From: Brevibacillus brevis
GTDB lineage: Bacteria > Bacillota > Bacilli > Brevibacillales > Brevibacillaceae
NCBI RefSeq assembly: GCF_001039275.2
Contig: NZ_CP030117.1
Coordinates: 4,030,001 to 4,094,000, forward strand
DNA length: 64,000 bases
Direction of reading: 5' to 3'
The position numbers were made by a program, and so were the translations under genes. Positions 1 to 8,158 of the stretch are shown here, piece after piece (positions within the stretch are counted from its first letter, which is position 1; every line of letters starts with the position of its first letter). The notes under the pieces are model-generated. The model did no database searches and had not been told where the DNA came from. It saw nothing but the letters and a program-made list of their open reading frames with translations.

Positions 1-116
1 GAAACAGAATACACCAGATCAGGCATCACTTCACGAAGTGCCTTGCATACTGTTCCTTTTCCCACACCAGCAGGTCCGGATAGAACCAAAAGGAGACCAC
101 GATCAACCATACTCAT
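1..116 (-). CDS. gmk: Guanylate kinase, N-terminal part (runs off the window)
   Basis: Guanylate kinase phosphorylates GMP to GDP with ATP in purine nucleotide synthesis. Only the first 38 or so residues are present; the gene continues beyond base 1. The translation starts MSMVDRGLLLVLSGPAGVG and carries the P-loop GPAGVGKGT at about residues 14-22, which binds the ATP phosphates. The start is the ATG at 114-116; a second ATG two codons in is possible. It lies just downstream of remA on the same strand, and the order yicC-remA-gmk is the usual one in Bacilli. The P-loop alone is not specific, but with this context the call is secure. Confidence 0.9.
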   Translation of the reverse strand, partial: MSMVDRGLLLVLSGPAGVGKGTVCKALREVMPDLVYSV

Positions 117-132
117 TGTTTACACTCCTACT

Positions 133-393
133 TTATTCGTCCGATTCGTCATCCTTCGTAGTCAAGCGCTGTGCCACTGTTTCTGGCTGTACCGCTGACA
201 AAATCACGTGATCGCTGTCTGTAATAATGACTGCACGTGTACGTCTCCCATAGGTAGCGTCCACAAGCATGTTGCGATCGCGCGCTTCCTGGATGATCCG
301 TTTGATAGGAGCGGACTCCGGACTTACAATTGAAATAATGCGGTTGGCATTGACGATGTTGCCAAAACCGATATTGATTAGCTTGATTGCCAT
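133..393 (-). CDS. remA: Extracellular matrix regulatory protein RemA (DUF370)
   Basis: RemA is a small DNA-binding activator of biofilm matrix and osmoprotection genes in Bacillus. The family forms ring-shaped oligomers that wrap DNA. The protein is 86 residues from [20 protein letters not shown] and covers the whole DUF370 family, followed by a short acidic tail. I chose the ATG at 391-393 because family members begin [11 protein letters not shown]. An ATG five codons upstream (406-408) is in frame but adds atypical residues and has an AAAGG lying directly against it. It sits between yicC and gmk in one minus-strand operon, with only about 24 bases after the yicC stop. Confidence 0.93.
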   Translation of the reverse strand: MAIKLINIGFGNIVNANRIISIVSPESAPIKRIIQEARDRNMLVDATYGRRTRAVIITDSDHVILSAVQPETVAQRLTTKDDESDE

Positions 394-417
394 GACGGCC
401 CAGCCCATCCTTTCATG

Positions 418-1302
418 CTACTCGACATTCTGTATTTGCTCCCGCATCTTCTCCAGTTCTGTCTTGATCTCGACAGCCAGATGCTGAATGCGCAAATGAT
501 TCGCTTTGGAAGCAATCGTATTGGCTTCCCGATTCATTTCCTGGAGCAGAAAATCCAGTTTTCGACCAATTGCTTCTTCTTTGCCTAATTGAATGGCAAA
601 CTGTTGGCAATGACTATCTAAACGGGTCAACTCTTCACTAATATCACTTTTATCAGCGAAAAAGGCAACCTCTTGCGCTACACGAGCAGGGTCCAATTCA
701 AAAGGTGTCAAACCGGCCCACTCACTTACGCGTTGCTCAAGTCGGCCCTTGTAATCTTCCCTACAAAGTGGGGCCAACTGGGAGATCTCCCGTGTCCATG
801 TGTTGACGGCAGTCAGGCGACTGGCTAGATCAGCGTGCAACAGATTACCCTCGGTCTCTTTCATCGAAACGAGATCCATTGCTGCGCCCCTGACCAGGTC
901 TTGGAGCCACTCTGCCAGCTCCTCCACATTGTCCTCTGACTCTTTGGTATGTATCACGCCAGGAAAGTGTAGCAGATCCTTGACGGTTAAAGGCGTCTCT
1001 AGCGAAAAACGCTGAGTCATCTCACGGGAAATGGAGACTAGCTGTTCCGCTACATCCCAGTCAATGTCCATAACCGTAGCAGAAGAATTTTTCCCTTCCA
1101 CTGAGACAGTGACATCGACACGCCCTCTTCTGACATACTGTGCGACCAGCTTACGAATCGAATCCTCAAGCATATTCCATGCTTTGGGTAGACGCACGAC
1201 AATCTCAGAAAAGCGGTGATTCACTGCACGAATCTCGACTGTTGCTCGAATGGAGCCTTTGCTATCTTCTTTTCTACCGTAACCAGTCATGCTTCGAATC
1301 AC
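418..1302 (-). CDS. YicC/YloC-family endoribonuclease
   Basis: YicC-family proteins are endoribonucleases implicated in turnover of small RNAs in E. coli; the Bacillus homologue is YloC. The 294-residue protein opens with the family signature IRSMTGYGR and NHRF at about residues 28-31, and ends with the conserved DUF1732 region (KLDFLLQEMNREANTIASK, about 246-264). The start codon is GTG at 1300-1302, with GGAAGTG about 9 bases upstream on the minus strand. It is the first gene of the yicC-remA-gmk transcript, driven by a good SigA-type promoter about 40 bases upstream. Length and both end motifs match the family. Confidence 0.92.
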   Translation of the reverse strand: MIRSMTGYGRKEDSKGSIRATVEIRAVNHRFSEIVVRLPKAWNMLEDSIRKLVAQYVRRGRVDVTVSVEGKNSSATVMDIDWDVAEQLVSISREMTQRFSLETPLTVKDLLHFPGVIHTKESEDNVEELAEWLQDLVRGAAMDLVSMKETEGNLLHADLASRLTAVNTWTREISQLAPLCREDYKGRLEQRVSEWAGLTPFELDPARVAQEVAFFADKSDISEELTRLDSHCQQFAIQLGKEEAIGRKLDFLLQEMNREANTIASKANHLRIQHLAVEIKTELEKMREQIQNVE

Positions 1303-1338
1303 AAGTTTTCACTTCCATAGACGCAAAATCGTTAATTT

Positions 1339-1368
1339 ATTATAGGAGACAACTCTTGGCAGTGTCAA
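1339..1368 (-). promoter_or_regulatory. SigA-type promoter for yicC-remA-gmk
   Basis: On the minus strand a perfect -35 TTGACA (1363-1368) and a perfect -10 TATAAT (1339-1344) are separated by 18 bases. The distance to the GTG start of yicC is about 37 bases, leaving a short leader. No other promoter of comparable quality was seen before yicC. Confidence 0.8.
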
Positions 1369-1481
1369 CCGAAGCAACCCCACCACGATAAGATTCCTCC
1401 TTGCTCTGACTTATGCTACACTGTGACTGGCAGCTCTCTATACTATTATTCTAGCCATTTTTTTGATCTGAGGTGACTTTT

Positions 1482-3221
1482 GTGGCATTTGATGGCGTAG
1501 TAACCCGCTCTGTTGCGCGGGAATTACATAAACTGGTAGGAGGACGCATCTCGAAAATCCACCAGCCCCACCATAGCGATATTGTTATGCAAGTACGGAC
1601 ACAAGGAGAAACAGTAAGGTTCCTCCTGTCTGCAAACCCGACCTATCCCCGCTTGCACATTACAACAGAAGAATTCACGAATCCGCTGGAAGCTCCAATG
1701 TTTTGCATGCTGTTGCGCAAGCATTGCGAAGGCGGCGTCATTGAATCTGTCCAGCAAATCGGGATGGAGCGAATTATTCACATCGACGTACGCACCCGGG
1801 ATGAGCTGGGTGACACGGCTGTTCGCCGAATTATTGTAGAGATCATGGGAAAGCACAGTAACATCATCCTCATCGATCCTGCAACCGGAATGATTTTGGA
1901 TAGCGCCATGCACGTGACGCTCGCCATTAGCCAGTACAGACAAGTTACGCCTGGCAGACCTTACGTCTCTCCTCCGAGCCAAGATAAACGCGACCCTCTC
2001 ACTGTAACCGAGCAAGCGTTTCTTTCTTCCCTCGACTGGAACGGCGGTCGTTTGGACAAGCAAATCGTAGATGGCTATACCGGGATCAGTCCCTTATTGG
2101 CAAAAGAAATTTTGCACAGATCCGGCCTCGCGAATCGTGAAACACTGTGGGCAGCCTTTTCACAGGTGATGAAGGCAATCAGCGCTCATGAGTATGTGCC
2201 ATCCATTGTAGAGGCAAATGGCAAAGCGTATTTTCACGTCGTTGAGCTGACTCATCTCTCAAACGGGGTTAGCACCCCCTATCCTTCCGTCCAAGAATGC
2301 TTGCAGGCATTTTACGAAGGAAAGGCGCTCCGTGATACCGTCAAGCAGCGTGCGCACGATTTAATTCGTTTTGTCACCGCTGAGCGCAATAAAAATGAAA
2401 AGAAAATCGAGAAGCTCGAGCAAACACTGCAAGATGCGCATGAAGCAGATCAGTTCCGCCTGTACGGTGAATTGATCACCGCCAATATGCATCAAATGAA
2501 GCGAGGGGATCGCGAGCTCGTCACTGTCAATTGGTACGACGAAGCGGGAGGTACCATCACGATTCCGCTCGATCCATTGAAGACCCCCTCGGAAAATTTG
2601 CAGTCGTATTACAAGCGGTATAACAAGGCAAAAAACAGCCTTTCTATCGTGAGTGAGCAGATCGAGCAAGCGAAGACAGAACTCTTGTATTTGGACGGCG
2701 TATTGGTTCAACTGGAGCATGCCACTTTAAAAGATGCCGAAGAAATTCGCGAGGAGCTCGTGGAGCAAGGCTACATGCGAGATCGTAAAAAACGCGGTCC
2801 GCGCAAGAAAAAAGACACCCGACCCGAGCTGGATGCGTACCTTTCTTCGGACGGCATTGAAATTTTGGTCGGCAAAAACAATAAACAAAATGAATTCTTG
2901 ACCAACAAGCTCGCATCTTCGCAAGAAACTTGGCTACACACCAAGGATATCCCTGGGTCCCATGTCGTCATTCGCGCTCGGGAATTTTCGGATGAGACGT
3001 TGCTTGAAGCAGCAAATCTGGCGGCTTATTTCAGTCGCGCCAAAGAAGGAAGTCAAATTCCCGTAGATTACACGCTCGTCAAGCATGTAAAAAAACCGAG
3101 CGGAGCCAAGCCTGGCTATGTAATCTACGAGCAGCAACGAACGCTGTATGTGACCCCAGATGAAGCACTGATCCGCCGTCTAAAATCAAACACCTCTTCT
3201 ACGAATAGCGCGACTACCTAA
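1482..3221 (+). CDS. rqcH: Ribosome quality control factor RqcH (NFACT family)
   Basis: RqcH binds stalled 50S-peptidyl-tRNA complexes and recruits tRNA-Ala to add C-terminal alanine tails, marking stalled peptides for degradation. It was earlier annotated as a fibronectin-binding protein. The protein has the NFACT-N domain (MAFDGVVTRS at the start, PMFCMLLRKH at about 72-81), a coiled-coil middle (about 290-430) and NFACT-R (ETWLHTKDIPGSHVVIRA, about 485-502). I prefer the GTG at 1482 over the in-frame GTG at 1473: the ribosome binding site GAGGTGA (1470-1476) is then 5 bases away and the N-terminus matches family members. At the conserved Asp-Arg pair of RqcH (D97-R98 in B. subtilis) this protein has Glu96-Arg97. 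Confidence 0.93.
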   Translation: MAFDGVVTRSVARELHKLVGGRISKIHQPHHSDIVMQVRTQGETVRFLLSANPTYPRLHITTEEFTNPLEAPMFCMLLRKHCEGGVIESVQQIGMERIIHIDVRTRDELGDTAVRRIIVEIMGKHSNIILIDPATGMILDSAMHVTLAISQYRQVTPGRPYVSPPSQDKRDPLTVTEQAFLSSLDWNGGRLDKQIVDGYTGISPLLAKEILHRSGLANRETLWAAFSQVMKAISAHEYVPSIVEANGKAYFHVVELTHLSNGVSTPYPSVQECLQAFYEGKALRDTVKQRAHDLIRFVTAERNKNEKKIEKLEQTLQDAHEADQFRLYGELITANMHQMKRGDRELVTVNWYDEAGGTITIPLDPLKTPSENLQSYYKRYNKAKNSLSIVSEQIEQAKTELLYLDGVLVQLEHATLKDAEEIREELVEQGYMRDRKKRGPRKKKDTRPELDAYLSSDGIEILVGKNNKQNEFLTNKLASSQETWLHTKDIPGSHVVIRAREFSDETLLEAANLAAYFSRAKEGSQIPVDYTLVKHVKKPSGAKPGYVIYEQQRTLYVTPDEALIRRLKSNTSSTNSATT

Positions 3222-3257
3222 GTTCATACTAAGGGCATGAAAGGTGGTGTTCGCTCT

Positions 3258-3599
3258 TTGAACATCGTTCTCAAGCTCTTGTTTAACGGAATCATTGCCA
3301 TTCCAGGGCTTTGGTGGTCAGGGACGTCCCTAATGTTTGCAGTGCTCGCAAGCGTGATTGTCAGTCTACTGGGTTATGTACTTGATTTGACAATCCTCCC
3401 ACGTACGAACAATACGTTTGCGAGCTCCGCTGATTTCTTGTTCGTGTATGCCTCCTTGTGGCTTGGCTGTTACTTGTTTGGTCAGACCATATCCTTATCT
3501 GGTTTGTTGTTGACGGCATTTGCCATCACGGTGGTCGAATACTTTTTCCATGGTTACCTGCAACGGCACGGTGTCCACCATTCCAAGCATCCGGGCTGA
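3258..3599 (+). CDS. DUF2512 (YndM-like) small membrane protein
   Basis: A 113-residue protein with about four hydrophobic segments, matching the DUF2512/YndM family of unknown function. The conserved stretch around YVLDLTILPRTNN and the end VEYFFHGYL support the family. I favour a TTG start at 3258, because AAAGGTGGTG lies 8 bases upstream as a ribosome binding site; an in-frame ATG at 3237 would put that site inside the coding region. It follows rqcH by about 35 bases and probably shares its transcript. Members occur widely in spore-forming Bacilli; no biochemical role is known. Confidence 0.75.
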   Translation: MNIVLKLLFNGIIAIPGLWWSGTSLMFAVLASVIVSLLGYVLDLTILPRTNNTFASSADFLFVYASLWLGCYLFGQTISLSGLLLTAFAITVVEYFFHGYLQRHGVHHSKHPG

Positions 3600-3631
3600 A
3601 GCATCATTTCTATTTTGGAAGGAGGATCAGG

Positions 3632-4078
3632 ATGAACGTCATTGGCATCATCCAGACCGATCTTAACGAATTCAACGTGCTGTTTGAACAGCAAGGCGGA
3701 CAAGGCGGAAACGGACAAGGACAGCAATCACAAAACAGCGGACAAAACAACCAACAAGACCAAGACAGCGACTCGATGTTTCTCAGCTTTCTTGATGAGC
3801 AACCGAGTTCCAATGAACACAGCGGGCAAGGGAACAGCCAAGGTGGGCAACAGCAAAATGGCGGCGGCGGCCCGCAAGAACTGACCGTTCGCATTAAAGG
3901 AATTCCTGAGGGACAAAAAGCAAATTTCCTGCAAATGTATCAAATTCTTCAAGACGCCCAAGACTCCCAAACACTTGAAAAGGACCTGACTATTGTCGAT
4001 CACGGGGATCAAGACCAGGGCTCCCAAAAACAAGGGCAGGGTCACGGCTCGGGCAAACAAAACAAAACCACACATTGA
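3632..4078 (+). CDS. Gln/Gly/Ser-rich protein of unknown function
   Basis: A 148-residue protein that I do not recognise. It begins MNVIGIIQTDLNEFNVLFEQ after a very strong GGAAGGAGGA ribosome binding site. It then has a low-complexity Gln/Gly/Asn segment (about residues 21-85) and a compact central part, ELTVRIKGIPEGQKANFLQM (about 88-107), followed by a second Gln/Gly/His tail. An upstream extension of the reading frame to 3458 overlaps the DUF2512 gene and is rejected. A strong terminator follows 17 bases after the stop. The composition suggests a flexible, possibly spore-surface or phase-separating protein, but that is inference. Confidence 0.7.
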   Translation: MNVIGIIQTDLNEFNVLFEQQGGQGGNGQGQQSQNSGQNNQQDQDSDSMFLSFLDEQPSSNEHSGQGNSQGGQQQNGGGGPQELTVRIKGIPEGQKANFLQMYQILQDAQDSQTLEKDLTIVDHGDQDQGSQKQGQGHGSGKQNKTTH

Positions 4079-4094
4079 TCTCAGTACAAAAACA

Positions 4095-4129
4095 AAAACC
4101 ACCTGGAAGCAGATTCCAAGTGGTTTTTT
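4095..4129 (+). terminator. Rho-independent terminator
   Basis: The arms ACCACcTGGAA and TTCCAaGTGGT pair with one mismatch around a 5-base loop and are followed by TTTTTTG. It ends the rqcH-DUF2512-Gln-rich gene transcript. Confidence 0.85.
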
Positions 4130-4478
4130 GTGTTATCGGCAATTCATTGCATTCATAAACGGCCAAGTCCCCGCTCTGCCGTTGACCTCATGTTTCTATA
4201 ACCTGCGCTCACACAGGTGGGCGACCCTTCTGCACTTCAGCCTTCCCATGCATCCAAAAAGGAGGTGGGCCTGACATCCATCACAGTTTCCGTCTCCCAA
4301 AAAACACGTATAAGGTTAGAAACATTTACGGCCTATCGTACATCGCAGGATCTTGATATCCCTACTTTATCACAGAATGGTCCTTTGCTCAACGGATAAA
4401 GTTGCCTTTGGACTTTTCTGTCTAATCAATCCCAAGAATAGTTCCATTCTAATTTCGCCAACCTAGAGAGGAAAACGA
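4130..4478. other. Gene-free stretch with no recognised element
   Basis: No reading frame with a credible start and family match lies here. A few short complementary segments exist around 4202-4270, for example CCTG/CAGG and GCC-TCCC/GGTGGGC, but they do not match any riboswitch or RNA family I know. The right end should contain the promoter of the secreted Gmad2 protein. Confidence 0.4.
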
Positions 4479-4922
4479 ATGAAAGGAAGGAAAAACATGC
4501 AATTTCGAACAAACATGCTGACAACCTGCTTACTCGCCATGGGCTTGACTGCTGTATCATTCCCCACCATCATTCCGTCCGCAGTAGCCAGCACAAATTC
4601 TCATCCGGTTAGCGAGGACAAGGGTCGATATGAGAATGAATCATTTCGGAATATTGCGATCACCAAAACAGGAGAAGGGCAATATACGATTAAAGGTGAA
4701 GCACGCGTGAACGAAGCCAACGTACGATTCGTCGTGACGGACGGAGACAAGACATTGGCAAATAGCTTTGTGACAGCTAGCATGGGCGCTCCTGACTGGG
4801 GGAGCTTTTCCATCGATCTCAAGCTGGACCCGAGCGCAAAATCACCTGTGCTCTCTTTGTTCGAGGAAAGTGCAGCGACAGGACAGCGCATTCATGAGTT
4901 AAGCATCCCACTGCCAAAATAA
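4479..4922 (+). CDS. Secreted protein with a Gmad2 immunoglobulin-like domain
   Basis: The N-terminus has a signal peptide: positive MKGRKNMQFR, a hydrophobic stretch to about residue 30, then PSAVASTN, giving a likely cleavage after AVA-S. The mature part carries the Gmad2 domain, an Ig-like fold found with spore germination proteins. Its hallmarks are the stretch VTASMGAPDWGSF (about 99-111) and LFEESAATGQRIHELSIPL near the end. There is no lipobox. Two starts are possible: ATG 4479 (GAGAGGA 7 bases upstream) or ATG 4497 (AAAGGAAGG upstream). It stands alone between a terminator and convergent genes. An extracytoplasmic ligand- or wall-binding role is inference. Confidence 0.8.
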   Translation: MKGRKNMQFRTNMLTTCLLAMGLTAVSFPTIIPSAVASTNSHPVSEDKGRYENESFRNIAITKTGEGQYTIKGEARVNEANVRFVVTDGDKTLANSFVTASMGAPDWGSFSIDLKLDPSAKSPVLSLFEESAATGQRIHELSIPLPK

Positions 4923-4929
4923 ATCGTCA

Positions 4930-5703
4930 CTACGTCCGCTTTAGCTTTGCTTGAACAAGCGTCTGAAATTCAGGACGTGCGATCAGGGACGGCTGCTGTT
5001 GCTTTTCCCAGGCCAGTGCATATTCTAGGCCGTTTGCCTGGCAGCGTCCCAACCCCTCTTTTGTTACAGCATACGCTTCCTTCGGCAGGCGACGTACCGC
5101 AGCAACTAATTTTTCAACCTCACTTTCGACTTGACTGGCTTCTACCGCTCGATAGATCAAGCCGATTTCCTCCGCTTTTTTCCCTGTAATCCTTTCTCCC
5201 AACAACGCGAGACGCTTCGCCCACGCCGTACCAACAAGCCTTGGCATAAGGTATGTCCCGCCAAAATCCGTTGTCAGACCGATCTGGACAAAAGGCTCCT
5301 GCAAAAGGGCATCTTCCGTCGCAATGACAAAATCAGCATGCAACGCGAGATTGAGTCCCGCTCCGACGGCTACTCCCTCGATGACTGCAATTACGGGCTT
5401 TGGCATTTGATGCAAGTTGGTGATGAAATCATTAATGATCGTCAATGATTGATCAGCGTCACGCTTATCCGTCAGCGCAGTTAACACGCCCAAATCAGCA
5501 CCGGAGCAAAAGTTTCCCCCCGCTCCCCGCAAAATAAGCACATCGACGTCCTCATCTGCTGAAGCTTTTGCGATCGCGTCCTGCAAAAGGGAAAACATTT
5601 CAACCGTCATCGCATTGAGGACCTGTGGCCTGTTAAGTGTAATCGTGCAGATTCCACCAGCTTTTGTTACGAGCAATTGCGAATGATGATCCTGTTCCAT
5701 CAT
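4930..5703 (-). CDS. Enoyl-CoA hydratase/isomerase family protein (PaaG-like active site)
   Basis: A crotonase-fold enzyme of 257 residues acting on acyl-CoA. The oxyanion-hole segment NFCSGADLG (64-72) and GVAVGAGLNLALHAD (110-124) are present. The first catalytic Glu of true hydratases is replaced (Asn118 region), while Asp146 in TTDFGGTYLMPRLVG sits where the PaaG isomerase carries its catalytic Asp. An isomerase-type activity is therefore more likely than hydration. I use ATG 5703, because GGAAAGG lies 8 bases upstream; a GTG at 5712 is also in frame. It follows the CoA-transferase gene by about 15 bases, so the two probably form an acyl-CoA utilisation operon. The substrate is unknown. 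Confidence 0.85.
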   Translation of the reverse strand: MMEQDHHSQLLVTKAGGICTITLNRPQVLNAMTVEMFSLLQDAIAKASADEDVDVLILRGAGGNFCSGADLGVLTALTDKRDADQSLTIINDFITNLHQMPKPVIAVIEGVAVGAGLNLALHADFVIATEDALLQEPFVQIGLTTDFGGTYLMPRLVGTAWAKRLALLGERITGKKAEEIGLIYRAVEASQVESEVEKLVAAVRRLPKEAYAVTKEGLGRCQANGLEYALAWEKQQQPSLIARPEFQTLVQAKLKRT

Positions 5704-5718
5704 TTTTCTCACCCTTTC

Positions 5719-6894
5719 CTATGAAGAAGCGGAAGGAATAACCCCCTGCCTTTGCAGCCTGCTCAAATCCTCCTCGGTGAGGTTCAGCTTGCGTTTGAGC
5801 AGCTCGTACGTGTAATCGGTGTGCCACGGGGGTGACAATCGCTCCGCCCTGTATCGATGCGCGAAGCTCTCCTCTTGTTCGGGCGACTTCTTTTCCAAAT
5901 AAGGAAGCGTATACGCGATCTCCCTGTTCGCAACGTACGGATTGTCTGCCCAGTTTTCCCAATCTTCAACGGCGGTCAGACAGCAATCTACTTCACTACC
6001 CAGCTCACTCCACTCTGCTTGGGTTCTGGACAGAAACAGTGCTTTCATATCTTCAAACAACTCTGGATGCCCAGCAACACTAGCTCGATGGCATAGCTCC
6101 CAGTCTGCTCTTCCTACCGCGCGGCAAAAATTAAGCCAGAACTTCTCTTCCAACGCAGCAAGGGCGACATACTGACCGTCTGCTGTCTCATAGACCTGAT
6201 ACGCCAGCAAACTCCCTCTCCCGGTCTCTCGTCCAATCGAGGAGCTGTATGACATAAACAGTGCATGCAGGCCTGTCCAGGAACTAAACAAGTCAGCCGA
6301 CGAAACATCCAAATAAGCTCCTCGTCCTGTCCGTGCACGCTGCACAAGCGCCGCGCATATTTGTTCACTGGCATACAACCCGAGCACATAATCAGATAGC
6401 GGAATATCTGCAACGACAGGCCTGCCTTCCAGATCGCGAACCAGTGAGAGAAATCCGCTTACTGCCTGAACATTCAAGTCATGCCCCCCTATTTGGTATA
6501 GCTCGCCGCTTTGGCCATAGCCCGTCACGGAGCAATAAATGACCGCAGGGTGCATCTCCCACAGGCGATCGTAATCCAGTCCCAAATGTCGCATCACACC
6601 TGGTCGATAGCTTTCCACCACGACATCAGCCTGTCTGGCCAGAGCAAACGCGAGCGCTTTTCCCTCATTCGTCCGCAAATTCAAGGAAATGCTTTTATGA
6701 TTGCGATGTGAACGCAGGTAAAACGCTCCCGTCTCTCTAGCTTCGGGATGAGAAGGCCCGGTTAACGGTGAGTGAGCTTTGTCGTGAAACGGTTCCACCT
6801 CGATGACCTCCGCCCCCAAATCAGCGAGGCGCATCGTACAAATCGGACCTGGAAGATGGCGAGAAAAATCAACAATCGTCACTCCCGTCAACAT
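5719..6894 (-). CDS. CaiB/BaiF (family III) CoA-transferase
   Basis: Family III transferases move CoA between carboxylic acids through an aspartyl-CoA thioester. The 391-residue length is typical. The N-terminus GVTIVDFSRHLPGP and the segment LADLGAEVIEVEP (about 23-35) are family hallmarks, as is NHKSISLNLRTNEG (about 65-78). The likely catalytic Asp is D163 in VVADIPLSDYVLG. It is the first gene of a two-gene unit with the crotonase-fold enzyme. A GAAC-N4-GTTC dyad lies about 46 bases upstream of the start and may be its operator. The substrate cannot be read from the sequence. Confidence 0.88.
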   Translation of the reverse strand: MLTGVTIVDFSRHLPGPICTMRLADLGAEVIEVEPFHDKAHSPLTGPSHPEARETGAFYLRSHRNHKSISLNLRTNEGKALAFALARQADVVVESYRPGVMRHLGLDYDRLWEMHPAVIYCSVTGYGQSGELYQIGGHDLNVQAVSGFLSLVRDLEGRPVVADIPLSDYVLGLYASEQICAALVQRARTGRGAYLDVSSADLFSSWTGLHALFMSYSSSIGRETGRGSLLAYQVYETADGQYVALAALEEKFWLNFCRAVGRADWELCHRASVAGHPELFEDMKALFLSRTQAEWSELGSEVDCCLTAVEDWENWADNPYVANREIAYTLPYLEKKSPEQEESFAHRYRAERLSPPWHTDYTYELLKRKLNLTEEDLSRLQRQGVIPSASS

Positions 6895-6939
6895 GATTTG
6901 ACTCCCCCTTCACCGACTACACTCTCTTGTAATTCGAGA

Positions 6940-6953
6940 TGAACGACTGTTCA
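6940..6953. promoter_or_regulatory. Dyad TGAACGACTGTTCA, candidate operator
   Basis: A palindrome with 5-bp arms TGAAC/GTTCA and a 4-bp centre lies between the upstream terminator and the CoA-transferase start. It contains the GAAC-N4-GTTC core of Bacillus LexA boxes but misses parts of the full consensus. A TetR/FadR-type acyl-CoA regulator site is an equal possibility. Confidence 0.35.
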
Positions 6954-6984
6954 CCCTCTTTTTAATAGAAAATTCAAACAAATA

Positions 6985-7014
6985 CAAAAAGCCGTCCCAA
7001 GTGGAACGACTTTT
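6985..7014 (-). terminator. Rho-independent terminator after the DUF4870 gene
   Basis: On the minus strand AAAAGTCGTTCC and GGGACGGCTTTTT pair (with G-U pairs) around a 4-base loop, ending in a T-run. It lies just past the stop of the DUF4870 gene and separates it from the CoA-transferase unit. Confidence 0.85.
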
Positions 7015-7024
7015 CCAAGAACGG

Positions 7025-7375
7025 CTATTTAATAAACCGGAGAGTGAGCGGGTAACGGAATTCTTTTCCCTCATTTGCTTTCACCGCAGCGATAATAACG
7101 AAGATTGCCCAAAAAATAAAGAGGGCCCCCAATAATAGTGCGCCGATAAAAATGATGATCAACAAACTTGAAATGGCGGCATAAATCGTCACCGAGATGC
7201 TAAAATTCAGCGCCTCTTTTCCATGCTGATAAAAAAAGGCTCCCTCTTCCCGCTTGATCAACCATACGATTAAAGGTCCTAGTACATTGCCGAACGGAAC
7301 GATAAAACCAAGGAAGGCAGATAGATGCACGATCATCGCCCACATTCGTTCCTCTTTCCCATTCAGGAATTGCAT
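7025..7375 (-). CDS. DUF4870 membrane protein
   Basis: A 116-residue integral membrane protein of the DUF4870 (Tic20-like) family with unknown function. Hydrophobic segments lie at about residues 12-32, 48-75 and 76-98. Family features are the start EERMWAMIVHLSAFLGF, the central HGKEALNFSIS and the end FRYPLTLRFIK. I use the second ATG (7373-7375) because the perfect GGAGGT lies 6 bases upstream of it and directly touches the first ATG (7379-7381). It appears monocistronic, with its own terminator. Confidence 0.85.
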   Translation of the reverse strand: MQFLNGKEERMWAMIVHLSAFLGFIVPFGNVLGPLIVWLIKREEGAFFYQHGKEALNFSISVTIYAAISSLLIIIFIGALLLGALFIFWAIFVIIAAVKANEGKEFRYPLTLRFIK

Positions 7376-7442
7376 ATCCATACCTCCATTAATCCTTTTC
7401 CTCTATTGTACGACAAATTGCGCAAAACTTGCGAAAAAACGA

Positions 7443-7466
7443 AAAAAGCGCCTCTACGGCGCCTTT
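7443..7466 (-). terminator. Terminator after the Cys/Gly-rich gene
   Basis: On the minus strand GGCGCC and GGCGCT frame a short loop (core GCGCC/GGCGC, 7448-7462) followed by TTTTTTC. It lies 6 bases past the gene's stop. Confidence 0.75.
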
Positions 7467-7471
7467 CTCTA

Positions 7472-7723
7472 TTAATACTTGCTCTCGTGACTTCCACCGT
7501 ACCCGCCACCGTATCCGCCACCATAAGAGGAGCCGTAACCATCGAAACCGCCGTAACCGCCGCCGAAGTGGTCAAAGCCGCCAAAGTGACCGTGTCCACA
7601 ACTACGACCGTATGGTTTACAATGGGTTTTGTAGTGTGGCTTGTAGAAGCAATGCTTTCTGTACACTTTCTTTTCGCAGCATTTAAAGCATCTGCGACGA
7701 GATCTTCTGCATCCGCAACTCAT
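7472..7723 (-). CDS. Small Cys/Arg- then Gly/Tyr-rich protein, possibly spore-surface
   Basis: An 83-residue protein with an unusual two-part composition. The first half is basic and Cys-rich (MSCGCRRSRRRCFKCCEKKV) and the second is Gly/Tyr/His-rich (FGGGYGGFDGYG and repeats). I do not recognise a family. Such Gly/Tyr repeats with clustered Cys are typical of cross-linked spore coat or crust proteins, so that is the best guess. The start is ATG 7721-7723, 8 bases after AAGGAG; a GTG three codons upstream overlaps the ribosome binding site. It is monocistronic and has its own terminator. Confidence 0.65.
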   Translation of the reverse strand: MSCGCRRSRRRCFKCCEKKVYRKHCFYKPHYKTHCKPYGRSCGHGHFGGFDHFGGGYGGFDGYGSSYGGGYGGGYGGSHESKY

Positions 7724-8158
7724 TAACCTCACTCCTTCCTGTTCGTTACATCTACAAGGTATGTAGGTGAAGGCATATCGGCATGGACATCAGTCTATAC
7801 ACGAGTCAAAATCAGCGTATGTCTCGTAGGCTATGGAGTAGTAAGAGTGGTCAATGGCTGATTGGACCGCGCTTTTTCTGACCATCTGCCCTCAAAAATA
7901 ACGAATCCTGCCGGCAATTCCTCCGATAGATGAGAGCCTATTCATTCATCTCATTTAATGGGAAACGAGCTTACGCAGCTTATTAATACCATGGTGGTCA
8001 GGAATTCCTCCCTTGCCGACAATCAACCAGCCTTTCTTGCTGGAGACACAAAGGTAACTGTATTCACCTCTCCAAAAGGAATTAAAAGGGAAAGCATGAA
8101 GCGAGTGTACCGGGTCATACTAATTCAGATGACAATTCCTTAGGAAGAAGGTGCCTTC
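7724..8158. other. Gene-free stretch
   Basis: It holds the divergent promoters of the Cys/Gly-rich gene (minus) and the YjzC-like gene (plus). An open frame at 7958-8143 has no ribosome binding site and no recognisable product. I see no convincing structured RNA. Confidence 0.4.

Noticed and set aside
3458..3631. N-terminal extension of the Gln-rich protein
   Set aside because: It overlaps the DUF2512 gene in another frame, while a much stronger ribosome binding site sits before ATG 3632.
4130..4478. Riboswitch or small RNA before the Gmad2 gene
   Set aside because: Short complementary segments exist, but no known core sequence and no terminator-antiterminator pair could be drawn.
7958..8143. 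Possible 61-residue gene
   Set aside because: No ribosome binding site, no recognisable product and no terminator of its own.
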